From contig JAKGSH010000001.1 in NCBI GenBank assembly GCA_021568835.1, positions 310,001 to 374,000 on the forward strand: a DNA stretch of 64,000 nucleotides, written 5' to 3'. The translations under genes were made by a program, and so were the position numbers. The stretch comes from Streptomyces sp. Tue 6430 (GTDB lineage Bacteria > Actinomycetota > Actinomycetes > Streptomycetales > Streptomycetaceae). Positions 52,419-61,068 of this stretch are shown piece by piece. Every line of letters starts with the position of its first letter. Positions within the stretch are counted from its first letter, which is position 1. A model generated the notes under the pieces. That model was not told the DNA's origin and made no database searches. It saw only the letters and a program-made list of their open reading frames with translations.

Positions 52419-53270
52419 ATGACGGACAGCAGCGACGTGACGGTTTGCGAGGGGGAGCACGAGCCCGACCCTTCCGACAGTCTGCGGACGTTCGGGGCCG
52501 TCGTCCAGGCCCTGCGCGAGCACGCCCAGCTCAGCCGGGTCGAGTTCGCGGCGCTCGTGCGGTTCTCCAAACACACCGTGGAGTCGGTGGAGTTGGGGCG
52601 CCGGATGCCCGACGTGTCGTTCGTGGAGTGGGCCGAGGAGGCGCTGGGGAACACGGGCGCGCTGCGGAAGGCGGCCGGGCACCTGACGCGGGGCGAGGCG
52701 GGGTTGGCGGCCTGGTTCCGGCGGTGGGCCCGGCTGGAGAAGGTGGCGGTGAGCCTGTGCACGTACGAGTGTCGGCTGGTGCCGGGGTTGTTGCAGTCGG
52801 AGGGGTACATGCGCGCCCTCTGTGAAGAGGACATCCCACCCCTGTCGGACGACGCCCTTGAGACCACGGTGCGGGGCCGTATCGAGCGTCAACTGCTTCT
52901 GAGGGAGCGGCCCAACACCACCTTCGACTTCATCGTGGAAGAGGCCGTGTTCATGCGTCGCCTGGGAGGGGCGGAGGTTACCCGTGACCTGGTCGACCAC
53001 GTCTTGGAGGCGATTGCTCCGAGGAACGTCACCCTGCAGATCATGCCGGCGAACTCCGAGCACCACGCATGCATGGCAGGGCCCATCCAGTTGCTGGAGA
53101 CCCCTGAGGGGAGTTGGCGCGGTTACTCGGAAGGGCAGGAGAACGGCCGTTTGATCGCTGACCCGAAACAGGTCAGCCGACTGCACATGCGCTATGCGAG
53201 ACTGCGTTCGCAGGCCCTCCCCCCGAAGGACTCCGTGGGTCTGCTGGAGCGGATTCGAGGAGCGCTATGA
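52419..53270 (+). CDS. XRE-family regulator with DUF5753 domain
   Basis: 283 residues; GGAGGTGG precedes ATG 52419. N-terminal helix-turn-helix (QALREHAQLSRVEFAALVRF, SKHTVESVELGRRMPDVSFV), then DUF5753 from about residue 105 (YECRLVPGLLQSEGYMRALC, RIERQLLLRE, PRNVTLQIMP). Overlaps the DUF397 gene by ATGA. This pair is scattered widely in Streptomyces and is viewed as toxin-antitoxin-like or developmental. Confidence 0.93.
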   Translation: MTDSSDVTVCEGEHEPDPSDSLRTFGAVVQALREHAQLSRVEFAALVRFSKHTVESVELGRRMPDVSFVEWAEEALGNTGALRKAAGHLTRGEAGLAAWFRRWARLEKVAVSLCTYECRLVPGLLQSEGYMRALCEEDIPPLSDDALETTVRGRIERQLLLRERPNTTFDFIVEEAVFMRRLGGAEVTRDLVDHVLEAIAPRNVTLQIMPANSEHHACMAGPIQLLETPEGSWRGYSEGQENGRLIADPKQVSRLHMRYARLRSQALPPKDSVGLLERIRGAL

Positions 53271-53452
53271 GTACGTCGGAACTCGACTGGTTCAAGTCCA
53301 GCTACAGCAGCGCGCAGGGAGACAGCTGTGTTGAGGTCGCCGTCACTGAACAGGCCATCCACGTACGGGACTCCAAGGACGTGACGCATCCCCACTTCGC
53401 CGTCGGGCGTAAGGGGTGGTCGCAGTTCGTGGGCTTCGCGGCGCGCTCCTGA
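53267..53452 (+). CDS. DUF397 small protein
   Basis: 61 residues. Typical DUF397: WFKSSYSSAQGDSCVEVAV, VRDSKD, WSQFVGFA. Translationally coupled to the DUF5753 regulator. Confidence 0.95.
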   Translation: MSTSELDWFKSSYSSAQGDSCVEVAVTEQAIHVRDSKDVTHPHFAVGRKGWSQFVGFAARS

Positions 53453-53511
53453 GCTGAGTCGTCCCGGCAGTGGCGTAGTCACGTTCACCGCCGGGACACC
53501 GGCCCGCCGGG

Positions 53512-55257
53512 TCAGTCGGCGGCAGGCCTGACAAGCTTCTCGGCCTCGTCGCGGAGGCTCTTGATCTCCCCCAACGCTGTCTCACGCTCAGCGCTGATCT
53601 CGGCACCCTGCTTCGTGAGACCGCTGAGCGACTGTTCCACCTCGGCGATCCACTCGCTCAGGTGCCGCCCACCGGCGTCAGTGAGACCGGTCCGCTGTCT
53701 GTGTGCTTCCTTGTCGAAGTGATCCCTGATCATCTTCCGGTGCTTGTTGATCGCCATCCACTTGCTCTGGTCCTGTGCGACGCTCGTCAGGTCCATCAAC
53801 GGTCCCATGACCACCAGCGCCATCTGTACCTTGCCGGCCGTACTGGCGACCTTGCTGGCCGCCTTGCCCTTACCCCACGGCTTGAACTTGCCCACGCCGT
53901 TGGTGATCTTCCCACTGGCGTCGAGCACCTTCTGGCCCACTTGATGCTTGTTGAGCCAGTTCGCGATGTCGGAGGCTGTGCTTCCCTGCTCGCTACCGCC
54001 GACTGCGACCTTCCCGATCCACTCATGCATCTTCTTGGCGCCCGTCTTCGCGGCCTTCTCCGCGGCTTCCCTGACCGCACGCGCCAGCGGTGATTCGTCA
54101 TCCGGGGACGTGTCGATCGTCGGCTCGGGTGAGTCGAGGTCGTTCACCCAGTCTTCAGGCTCAGGCACATCGGTTCCGTACTCGGCGACCAGCGCATCGA
54201 ACGCTGTCCTCACCGATGAGGAGAAATTGGCGTCGAACTCGGTGCTCGCACGCACCAGTTCCTCACTGACGGCGCGAGCGACGTCGACGGGGACGACGCC
54301 GTCCTTCTCCGATATGCCGGCGGCGGCCTTGCCTCCCGCCGTTTTGATCTTGGAAGCGACGACCTCGCTCTCCCTCTCCAGGGTGCTCAGCACACTCTCC
54401 TTCGCCCGGGAGATCGACTCCTTGACCTCCTTCGCGGTCTCCGCGGCGCCGAGTTCCTCGCCGTCCAGTTCCCACTTCTGTTCGGCGTCCGCCAGAACCC
54501 GAAGGAGTTCGAATGCCTGCGCTCTGGGCCGGACGCCGTCGACACCTGGTGCGATGATGCTCCGCAACTCGGCTGTAAGAGCGTCGACACCGCTCTCCGC
54601 GACAAGCAGCTCACGCTGAGCGACCGTGAGGTCGGGGTCATTGACTGCGTCGACGTAGTCGCGCGCGTCGGTCGGGACGATCGGGACACGGTCGGCGAAG
54701 GGACCGAGTCGCTTGCGAATCTCGTCGAGGATGACGTCGCGATCACTGTTCTCGGCGTTCATCTTGTTGACGACGACCACACTTCGGTCAGCGAACCCGT
54801 CGGCATCGAGCGCCTGCAGAATCGCCCTGGTCTCCGCCTCGCCCGGTAGTTCGCTCGTTGTCACGATCATCAGCGCGTCCGCATTACGCACGCCGCGCCG
54901 CGCCGCACCGGAATGGCCGTCGTTGCCTGAAAGTGTCCCCGGCAGGTCGACGAGCGTCACGTCGTTCCACGGGTACGGCGTCGGCTCGTGCGTCTTGGGC
55001 GCCGCGTCGACGAGTTCATCGACGGCGGCTGGCGGGAGCCGGAGCAGTGCCGCGATGAGCATCGACTTCCCCGCACTGTACGGACCCAGGAGCGCGATCC
55101 GCAGCGGGCTCGCGTCGGCATGGGGCAGGCTCGCTGTCAGGCCCCGAGTACGAGGGTGAGTGTTCAGAGTGCTCTCAGCCCGTGCGATCAGCGCGGGTAC
55201 GAGGGCGTTCAGACCCTCGTTGCTCTCCGACGCGTCAACCGAATTGCCGTCAGTCAT
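53512..55257 (-). CDS. Dynamin-like GTPase, shorter member of a pair
   Basis: 581 residues, intact. GTPase motifs: G1 ALLGPYSAGKSMLIAALL, G3 VTLVDLPGTLSGNDG, G4 VVVNKMN. The G-x-Y-S-A-G-K-S form is typical of bacterial dynamin-like proteins. Long coiled-coil-like helices follow (KESISRAKESVLSTLERESE), and a hydrophobic stretch near 470-490 (VQMALVVMGPLMDLTSVAQD) could be the membrane-binding paddle. A helical C-terminus (SEWIAEVEQSLSGLTKQGAE) completes the stalk. Last gene of the operon; overlaps the larger partner by 8 bases. Pairs of unequal dynamins usually act as hetero-oligomers that remodel or seal membranes. Confidence 0.88.
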   Translation of the reverse strand: MTDGNSVDASESNEGLNALVPALIARAESTLNTHPRTRGLTASLPHADASPLRIALLGPYSAGKSMLIAALLRLPPAAVDELVDAAPKTHEPTPYPWNDVTLVDLPGTLSGNDGHSGAARRGVRNADALMIVTTSELPGEAETRAILQALDADGFADRSVVVVNKMNAENSDRDVILDEIRKRLGPFADRVPIVPTDARDYVDAVNDPDLTVAQRELLVAESGVDALTAELRSIIAPGVDGVRPRAQAFELLRVLADAEQKWELDGEELGAAETAKEVKESISRAKESVLSTLERESEVVASKIKTAGGKAAAGISEKDGVVPVDVARAVSEELVRASTEFDANFSSSVRTAFDALVAEYGTDVPEPEDWVNDLDSPEPTIDTSPDDESPLARAVREAAEKAAKTGAKKMHEWIGKVAVGGSEQGSTASDIANWLNKHQVGQKVLDASGKITNGVGKFKPWGKGKAASKVASTAGKVQMALVVMGPLMDLTSVAQDQSKWMAINKHRKMIRDHFDKEAHRQRTGLTDAGGRHLSEWIAEVEQSLSGLTKQGAEISAERETALGEIKSLRDEAEKLVRPAAD

Positions 55258-58231
55258 CTGCCTTCCCTTCGCTCGCTCCGCGGGTGCCGACGCTCCCGGA
55301 TTCCGAACAGATCTCGATCCGCTCGGTGAGGACATCGACGAACTGGTCCTGGAAACACGCCCGCACTTTCGCGATGCGGGACGCGTCGGTCCAGACGCGA
55401 AGTTCGACGCCCGGCGTACGGCGTGCCCGACGGATCGCCCCCGGGTCCCCGCCCGCAAGGGCCAGGAGCCGGCGGGCCAGGACGAGGTCGATGGCATCAA
55501 GGGCGGACCGCACGGACGACCGCAGCCGACGGACCCGCTCGAACCGTTTCCGTGTGCTCCTGATGTCCGCGGACTGCGCTTCGAACTGGTCACCGACTTG
55601 CATCTTCGCGTCATGCACGATTCGAGCCAACTGTGCCTCGACACTGTTGAACAGCTCGTCGAGCCCGGCCTCGGCCGCGGCCGTGGTATCGGCCGTCCAC
55701 TTGTCCTTGGCCTGCCGCAGACGATCAACCTCACTGCTCACCGCTTTTGCCGCTCCGACCAGCGGGTCCAGCGCATAGCTCACTGCCACCACAGCAGGGT
55801 TGGCCGTACTGGCACCCGTAGCGAGTTTCTTGGCGATCCCATGGGCGGCGAGTGAATTAAAGAGGGCTGTCGCCGCCCCTTTGGCAGCCGCTGCGCTCAG
55901 GTTCCCGATCGATGCGTCAGGAGAGGGTTGTACACGCAGGTGCTTGTCGTCCTGCCGCTCCGCGGTGCTTGCCTGCGCGCGCAGAACCCTCTCCCGTCTC
56001 CGCATCTCCTGCTCGAACTCGCTCTCAAGACTCGAGACAAGTTCCTCCAGGTCCAGACCGGTGAGGAAGTCGCTCCATCGCTGCGCGTGATCCACGCCGC
56101 CCAGTTCCCGAACCACATCCGGCAACCGTTCTTTGGCACGGTGACGCTCGGCTTCGAGTCGGTCGCGCGTCTTCTGACCCGCGATCCGGAAAGCTTCGAG
56201 CAACGCGTCCCGCTGACTCGGCGCCGAGCGTTCGAGTTCGCCGAGCGCGAGACCGATCTGAGGGAGTACCTCGACCGCCCGGTCGTGGAACGCGGCGAGC
56301 GGCGCTCGCACACCTTCGGCCAGCCGAACGGCACGAAGCGGAATGGCGCGCTCGGCCAGGAGCTGGGCGAGGGACTGTTCCAGCTCGAGCAACCTGCTCG
56401 CCCGGAGGGCCTTGTCTCCCAGCTCACGATCCCCCGTGGACAACGCTTCGTGCGCGGCACCGGAGTGGACCGCGAGGACGACGGGCGGTGCGACTCCGAC
56501 CGCTCGGGAGACCTGCTCGATCCGCACGGCGTGACCCGGCGCCGACGCGAACGCTCTCTCCGGGCGCTGGGCGAAGAGGTGAAGGCGGTCCGGTGTGTCG
56601 ACTCGTTCCTTCACGTTGACGACAGTGAGCAGAGGCTTTCCCGAGAGGAGGAGTCGTTGGAGTTCGGACGACTCCTCGTCGCGCAGGGTGTCGGCGTAGT
56701 TCCATATGACCACGTCGGCGATGTCGCACGCGGCCCGAGCGTGTCGGGCGTCGAAGTCGTCGTCCTTCGCGGCGACGCCGGGCGTATCGAGGTAGGTCAC
56801 GGAGCCGAGCTCGAACGCGGAGGTCTTCCGTGTGGTGCGGTGCGCACCTCGCCCGATCCCGGTTCGGTCCGCGTCACGGGTGAGGGCTTTGCGGAGCGTG
56901 GTCTTCCCGGACTTGGTTCTTCCGGCGATGGCCACGAGAAGTCTGCCTCTCACCGCGGGCATGGTCCGCACGGCATCACGCAGTTCGCGTTCGAGCACCC
57001 CGATGTGGCTGATGGCCCCGACGAGATCCTCGCTCTCGATTGCATGCGCTGAGTACGACGTCCGCTGAAGACGTGCCTCGACCTCGGCCCGGAGGGTGGA
57101 CTGGATATCGCGGTAGGCCGAACGGCTCGCGTCCACCGCACCGGACGGAAGCGCGAGCTCGCCGACCAGGGACTCAAGGGCCTCGCGGAGATCTGGTTCG
57201 GTTCGCCGCGCGTCCATGGCCGCCGCCACGCGGTCGAACAACTCGATGTTTTTTGTGTACCACGACTCGAACGCTCGTAGCTCGCTGATGTCGGTCCGAG
57301 CGGCGACCGCCGGCAGTCCCGCCACGAGCCGTGCGGCCGAACTCGTTGCAGGCGCGGCCAGGGACGCGGCCGTGTTCAGAGGCGCCGTCGCGAGCCCGTG
57401 CTCGATCACCGCCCGCACGCTGTCGTCCGCGAGCATGTCCAGAGCGCTCCCTGAAACGGCGCCGGTGTCGCGAGCCTTGATCGCCCACACCAGGGCGTCA
57501 CACCGATCCGATCTGAACCCCGACCGCCCGTCAGGCCCGAGCCAGCGCCACCACTGCGGTCGCACGGACAGGACCGCCTCGTACGACTTCTCCGCGGCGA
57601 CGAAGTCCCGCACCTTCTCCAGCCGCGCCACCAGATCCCGGTTCCGCAGATCGCGAGCTGCCGAGACGCTGTGTCTGAGCACTAGCTCACGCGTGTCTGC
57701 CGCCTGCCGGGTTCCTCGGCGACGACTCAGGGCGGTCAACGCGAGTTCGACGTCGATCTCACGGATCGTACGCCAGATCTCCTTGGGCCATTCCTGTTCC
57801 GCACGACGACATGGCTCAAGGGCTCCAGGCAGTAGCCGTTCCGCGATCGCCACATCCGCGAGGTCCGCCCGAAGCGCTTCCACCGGCACACCCTCAAGCG
57901 CCTGGAGATGAGACCGTACTCCTTCGAGCCGCATCAACTCCCGGAGGAATCCGGCCCCGTCGGGCGTCAGAGTCCGGCCCAGAGCTGTTGCCAGGCGGAC
58001 CAGTTCCTGTTCCTCGACGCACGCCGCCGCGGCTTCGGCCACCCGCCGAAGAGTGCTCCCGGACGGCGGCAGACCGGCACACCCACACGCTTGGGCGACC
58101 GCCTCCACGTCCTTGGCGAGCCTCTCGAGTGAGGCCGGCCCGGCCATGGCGTCGACACCCAACGGCTCCAGCAGGAGGGCCAACACCTCGGCTCTGAGAC
58201 TCGCCGTGTCATTCACTGCCATGGCATTCAC
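55250..58231 (-). CDS. Large dynamin-like GTPase, partner of the downstream gene
   Basis: 993 residues from GTG 58231 (GAGGAG upstream; ATG 58222 is possible). An N-terminal all-helical region of ~430 residues precedes the GTPase core: G1 LLVAIAGRTKSGKTTLRKAL, G3 SVTYLDTPGVAAK, and a G4-like LLTVVNVKERVD that departs from NKxD. Long helices follow, and a hydrophobic part near 800-850 (NLSAAAAKGAATALFNSLAA, NPAVVAVSYALDPLVGAAKA) is a possible membrane-inserting segment. Intact frame. The order and size difference recall IniA/IniC and LeoA-type pairs, but the large N-terminal domain is not familiar. Confidence 0.85.
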   Translation of the reverse strand: MNAMAVNDTASLRAEVLALLLEPLGVDAMAGPASLERLAKDVEAVAQACGCAGLPPSGSTLRRVAEAAAACVEEQELVRLATALGRTLTPDGAGFLRELMRLEGVRSHLQALEGVPVEALRADLADVAIAERLLPGALEPCRRAEQEWPKEIWRTIREIDVELALTALSRRRGTRQAADTRELVLRHSVSAARDLRNRDLVARLEKVRDFVAAEKSYEAVLSVRPQWWRWLGPDGRSGFRSDRCDALVWAIKARDTGAVSGSALDMLADDSVRAVIEHGLATAPLNTAASLAAPATSSAARLVAGLPAVAARTDISELRAFESWYTKNIELFDRVAAAMDARRTEPDLREALESLVGELALPSGAVDASRSAYRDIQSTLRAEVEARLQRTSYSAHAIESEDLVGAISHIGVLERELRDAVRTMPAVRGRLLVAIAGRTKSGKTTLRKALTRDADRTGIGRGAHRTTRKTSAFELGSVTYLDTPGVAAKDDDFDARHARAACDIADVVIWNYADTLRDEESSELQRLLLSGKPLLTVVNVKERVDTPDRLHLFAQRPERAFASAPGHAVRIEQVSRAVGVAPPVVLAVHSGAAHEALSTGDRELGDKALRASRLLELEQSLAQLLAERAIPLRAVRLAEGVRAPLAAFHDRAVEVLPQIGLALGELERSAPSQRDALLEAFRIAGQKTRDRLEAERHRAKERLPDVVRELGGVDHAQRWSDFLTGLDLEELVSSLESEFEQEMRRRERVLRAQASTAERQDDKHLRVQPSPDASIGNLSAAAAKGAATALFNSLAAHGIAKKLATGASTANPAVVAVSYALDPLVGAAKAVSSEVDRLRQAKDKWTADTTAAAEAGLDELFNSVEAQLARIVHDAKMQVGDQFEAQSADIRSTRKRFERVRRLRSSVRSALDAIDLVLARRLLALAGGDPGAIRRARRTPGVELRVWTDASRIAKVRACFQDQFVDVLTERIEICSESGSVGTRGASEGKADD

Positions 58232-58877
58232 CCCTACTCCTCGTGGGGGCGGTGGTATCTGAACTCGGGAAGGGGGCCGGGGCTCGGGGAATCAAGGCCC
58301 GGGACTGCTGAGGCACCTCCGCTCGTACGATCCGGTGGCGAGGCGACGGCACGCAGGTGCGCGGTGTGAAAACCCACCTCCCTTGCGACAAGGTGACCCC
58401 GAGCACTCGTTCCTTGTTCCGCAGCCAGGGGTATCTGTTCTGCAACTCGGCATAGTTGTCGTTGGTGACGACGGTTCCGCCGGTGTCCTCCGCGATCGCT
58501 GTGACAAGCGCATCGCCCTTGCCTTCGGTTCCGGCCGGAGGCTGGATGAGATCGCCTTTGCTGAGCGCCGAATCCACTGCCGCACGCTCTTCCTCCGCAA
58601 CCTTGTGCTTGAAAGTGGCGTCGACGACCACGTGGAGCACGGCGTCGGGGTACCGCGAGGTCAGGGCATCGAGGGCGGAAAGCAGTTGGGCGTAGGACGG
58701 TCGGTCGTCGCTGCCGTACACACCAGGTTGCCGCGGCGACCTGCCGATCCACGCCAGGTTGGAACCGTCTACCACGAGCGCCGCAGGCGCTGAACCCGTG
58801 GCTCGCTTCTGTACCTGTGTCGGTAGCGGCCTGGTGACCACGTTGCCGGCGAGCAGATCCTCAAGTTCCCTGCGCAC
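58209..58877 (-). CDS. NYN/Zc3h12a-like PIN-fold ribonuclease
   Basis: About 222 residues as an independent gene from GTG 58877. Core motifs: first Asp in LVVDGSNLAW, second in LHVVVDATFKHK, KGDALVTAIAED, and GGTVVTNDNYAELQNRYPWL; this is the acidic layout of NYN/Zc3h12a-type RNases. No ribosome site precedes GTG 58877, and the frame continues upstream without a start (FQLWWPTPAVRRELEDLLAG), next to the point where the Hsp70 frame is lost. It may therefore be the C-terminal domain of the Hsp70. Its 3' end overlaps the large dynamin gene by about 23 bases, or ends at 58234 in another frame. Confidence 0.75.
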   Translation of the reverse strand: MRRELEDLLAGNVVTRPLPTQVQKRATGSAPAALVVDGSNLAWIGRSPRQPGVYGSDDRPSYAQLLSALDALTSRYPDAVLHVVVDATFKHKVAEEERAAVDSALSKGDLIQPPAGTEGKGDALVTAIAEDTGGTVVTNDNYAELQNRYPWLRNKERVLGVTLSQGRWVFTPRTCVPSPRHRIVRAEVPQQSRALIPRAPAPFPSSDTTAPTRSRGECHGSE

Positions 58878-58879
58878 TG

Positions 58880-60330
58880 CCGGCGTCGGCCACCAGAGCT
58901 GAAACTCTTGATCTCCTCGTTCAGCACTTCCTCACCGGTACGTTCAAGAGTCGCCTTGACGTGCAGAAGCCCGTTCGTGTCGTACGTGTACTCCAGCAGG
59001 AACCGGGAGTCCTCACGAGCCGAGGGTCCTGATAGGTGAGCCGGAGTTCTGTCAACTGCACATTGTCGGGGTGATCCAGAGGTCGCTCCGGGGCACCCTC
59101 CCAGATCTCCACGGCGAGACTGCGGGCGTTGTCCCGGCCCGGCGTGTAGTTCTTGCGCTCCTTCCACGGCAGCGGTGAGTTGCGCGGAATGATCTGGCTG
59201 AACTTCCGCCGGCCGGTGTCGTCCGTGACGACCGTACCCAGGGCATGGCTCGTCGCCACCTGGATCACGCCGTCAGCCTCCCCTGACAGCACCGCTGCCG
59301 CGATAGAGGCACCGCGGGCGACCGCCGTCATGGGATCGCACACGCCGACTTCCACGGGCTGCTGCTGCATGACCTCGGCGACCGCCGTCCGGACGCTCGG
59401 GATCTGGCTGGTGCCGCCGATCATCAGCACTGCGTCCACGTCCAGAGGTGCCATATGCAGGTCGGTGAGGCACTGCTGGACCGGTGCGAGGGCGCGGTCC
59501 ACGAGGTCGGTGATGGCCTCCTCCAGCTCCTCCTGCCACACCTCGACAGTGTCACCGTCCGGAGTCCTGACGGTGACGGAGTCCTCGGAGGACAGACGGA
59601 TCTTGCTGCGCTCCACGTCCAGCCCGAACTGTCGCTCCTGCGCAGGCGTCCACACCGATCGCGCCGGAGCCCGTTCGAGGACGAGATCACGCAGACGGCG
59701 GTCGATCTCCAGACCGCCCAGCTCGGTCACACCCCGTGACGCAAGCTCCTCGAAGAACCCCTCCTGGTAGTCGAGCACGGTGACGTCGATCGTGCCGCCG
59801 CCCCAGTCGAAGACCAGGATGGTGCGGGCCTCCTGCAGCTCGTGCACGTACGAGATCGCGGCTGCCGTCGGTTCGTTGAGCAGCGCCAGGACGTCGATGC
59901 CCGCGAACTGCGCGGCGGCGCGCGTGCGATAGCGCGCGGCACCCGTGGCGTTGGCGGGCACGGTGATCACGGCCTGGTCAATCGCGGTGAGATTGTGTTC
60001 CGCGCCCTTCCGCATGGCCTGGAAGACACCGGCGGCCACCGTCGTAGCCGCGAACCTGCGGCCGTGGATCGTGACGTACTCGTCGCTCTTGAGAAGTCGC
60101 TTGCAGGCCTCGGCCGCCTCCTCGGAGCGGAGTTTGGCCTCCCAGCCGAACAACGCTCCCCGGCGCAGCGAACTCATGCCCACCACCGATGGGAAGAGGT
60201 ACTCGAAGCCGGGGTGACGCCAGTCGGCGTCGATGTGGTGGGCATCCAACAGCAGCACGTCGGCGTCGTTGCCCATCCACTGGGCCACCACGGAGTTGGT
60301 GGTGCCGAAATCGATCCCGGTGGCGGTCAC
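58880..60330 (-). CDS. Hsp70/DnaK-family chaperone, lid-less
   Basis: GTG 60330 overlaps the GrpE-like stop. Nucleotide-binding domain: GIDFGTTNSVVAQW, LNEPTAAAISYV, VFDWGGGTIDVTVLD, MIGGTSQIPSVR. About 370 residues of ATPase are followed by a short beta-type substrate domain (NSPLPWKERKNYTPGRDNAR, then FLLEYTYDTNGLLHVKATLE after a one-base loss near 59030). No helical lid is seen. Near 58890 a second slip leads either to the end of the gene or straight into the NYN RNase frame. Distinct from housekeeping DnaK in length and in its weak similarity beyond the ATPase. Confidence 0.88.
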
Positions 60331-60941
60331 ACGCCCTCCCCGTTCGGAGCCTCGTCGTTCCCGACAGAGTGGTCTCCTTCGTCGGGCCCGGGCAGGCGGC
60401 GCAGTTGTCCGGAGAGCACCAGCTTGCCGGTGGCCTGGTCCACGTAGGCCGGGCGCAGCACCTCGAACGCCTCACCATCACCTTCCACCACCACGAAGAG
60501 TTCGCTTTCCCCGTCGGGTGAGTCCACACATCGCACGCCTTGGTCCAGCAAGGCGGTACGGATGCCCTTCCGAAGCGAACTGGCACTCTGGTTGGGCGAG
60601 CCGGCGAGCAGATCGACCTCGACCATCCGGGCCACGTACTCCTCCCTGGAGCGAAACGCCTCCAGTACGGCCTGGCGCAAGGCAGCGGTCACGGCGGCCT
60701 GTGTGGGCCGTCCCTCCTCCGGGACAGCGGTCAGGAGGCCGGTCGCCCGCTCGGTGAAACGGGAGAGCAGCATGTGAGGGCTGAGTAGTTCCTCGGGGCG
60801 GTAGGTACGCGGGGAGTCCTTGGGGACATCTGCTGCCGCCTGCCGCTTCTCCCGACGGTGTTTGAGGCCGTTGTTCCCCTTGGGGGTAACGCGCTTGGGG
60901 GCTGCTGTGGTCTTCCGCTGGCTGCGGGGCACCTTTTTCAC
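60327..60941 (-). CDS. GrpE-like nucleotide exchange factor candidate
   Basis: 204 residues from GTG 60941. Basic start (MKKVPRSQRKTTAAPKRVTP), helical middle (LSRFTERATGLLTAVPEEGR, EEYVARMVEVDLLAG), then a C-terminal beta portion (GVRCVDSPDGESELFVVVEG, AFEVLRPAYVDQATGKLVLS) laid out like the GrpE beta domain. The match is by layout and context, immediately before and overlapping the Hsp70, not by strong identity. Confidence 0.55.
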   Translation of the reverse strand: MKKVPRSQRKTTAAPKRVTPKGNNGLKHRREKRQAAADVPKDSPRTYRPEELLSPHMLLSRFTERATGLLTAVPEEGRPTQAAVTAALRQAVLEAFRSREEYVARMVEVDLLAGSPNQSASSLRKGIRTALLDQGVRCVDSPDGESELFVVVEGDGEAFEVLRPAYVDQATGKLVLSGQLRRLPGPDEGDHSVGNDEAPNGEGV

Positions 60942-61068
60942 TGTGTGTGCATCCTTGCGTTGCGATCGGGGCGCCGGGGGGCGCTGAGCAGGTGGGGCAG
61001 CAGATCCGCCACCGCTCGCTGCCGCACGAGCCCGAGGTCTTCGGGAGAGTGAGGGATCGTTCGCCTGG

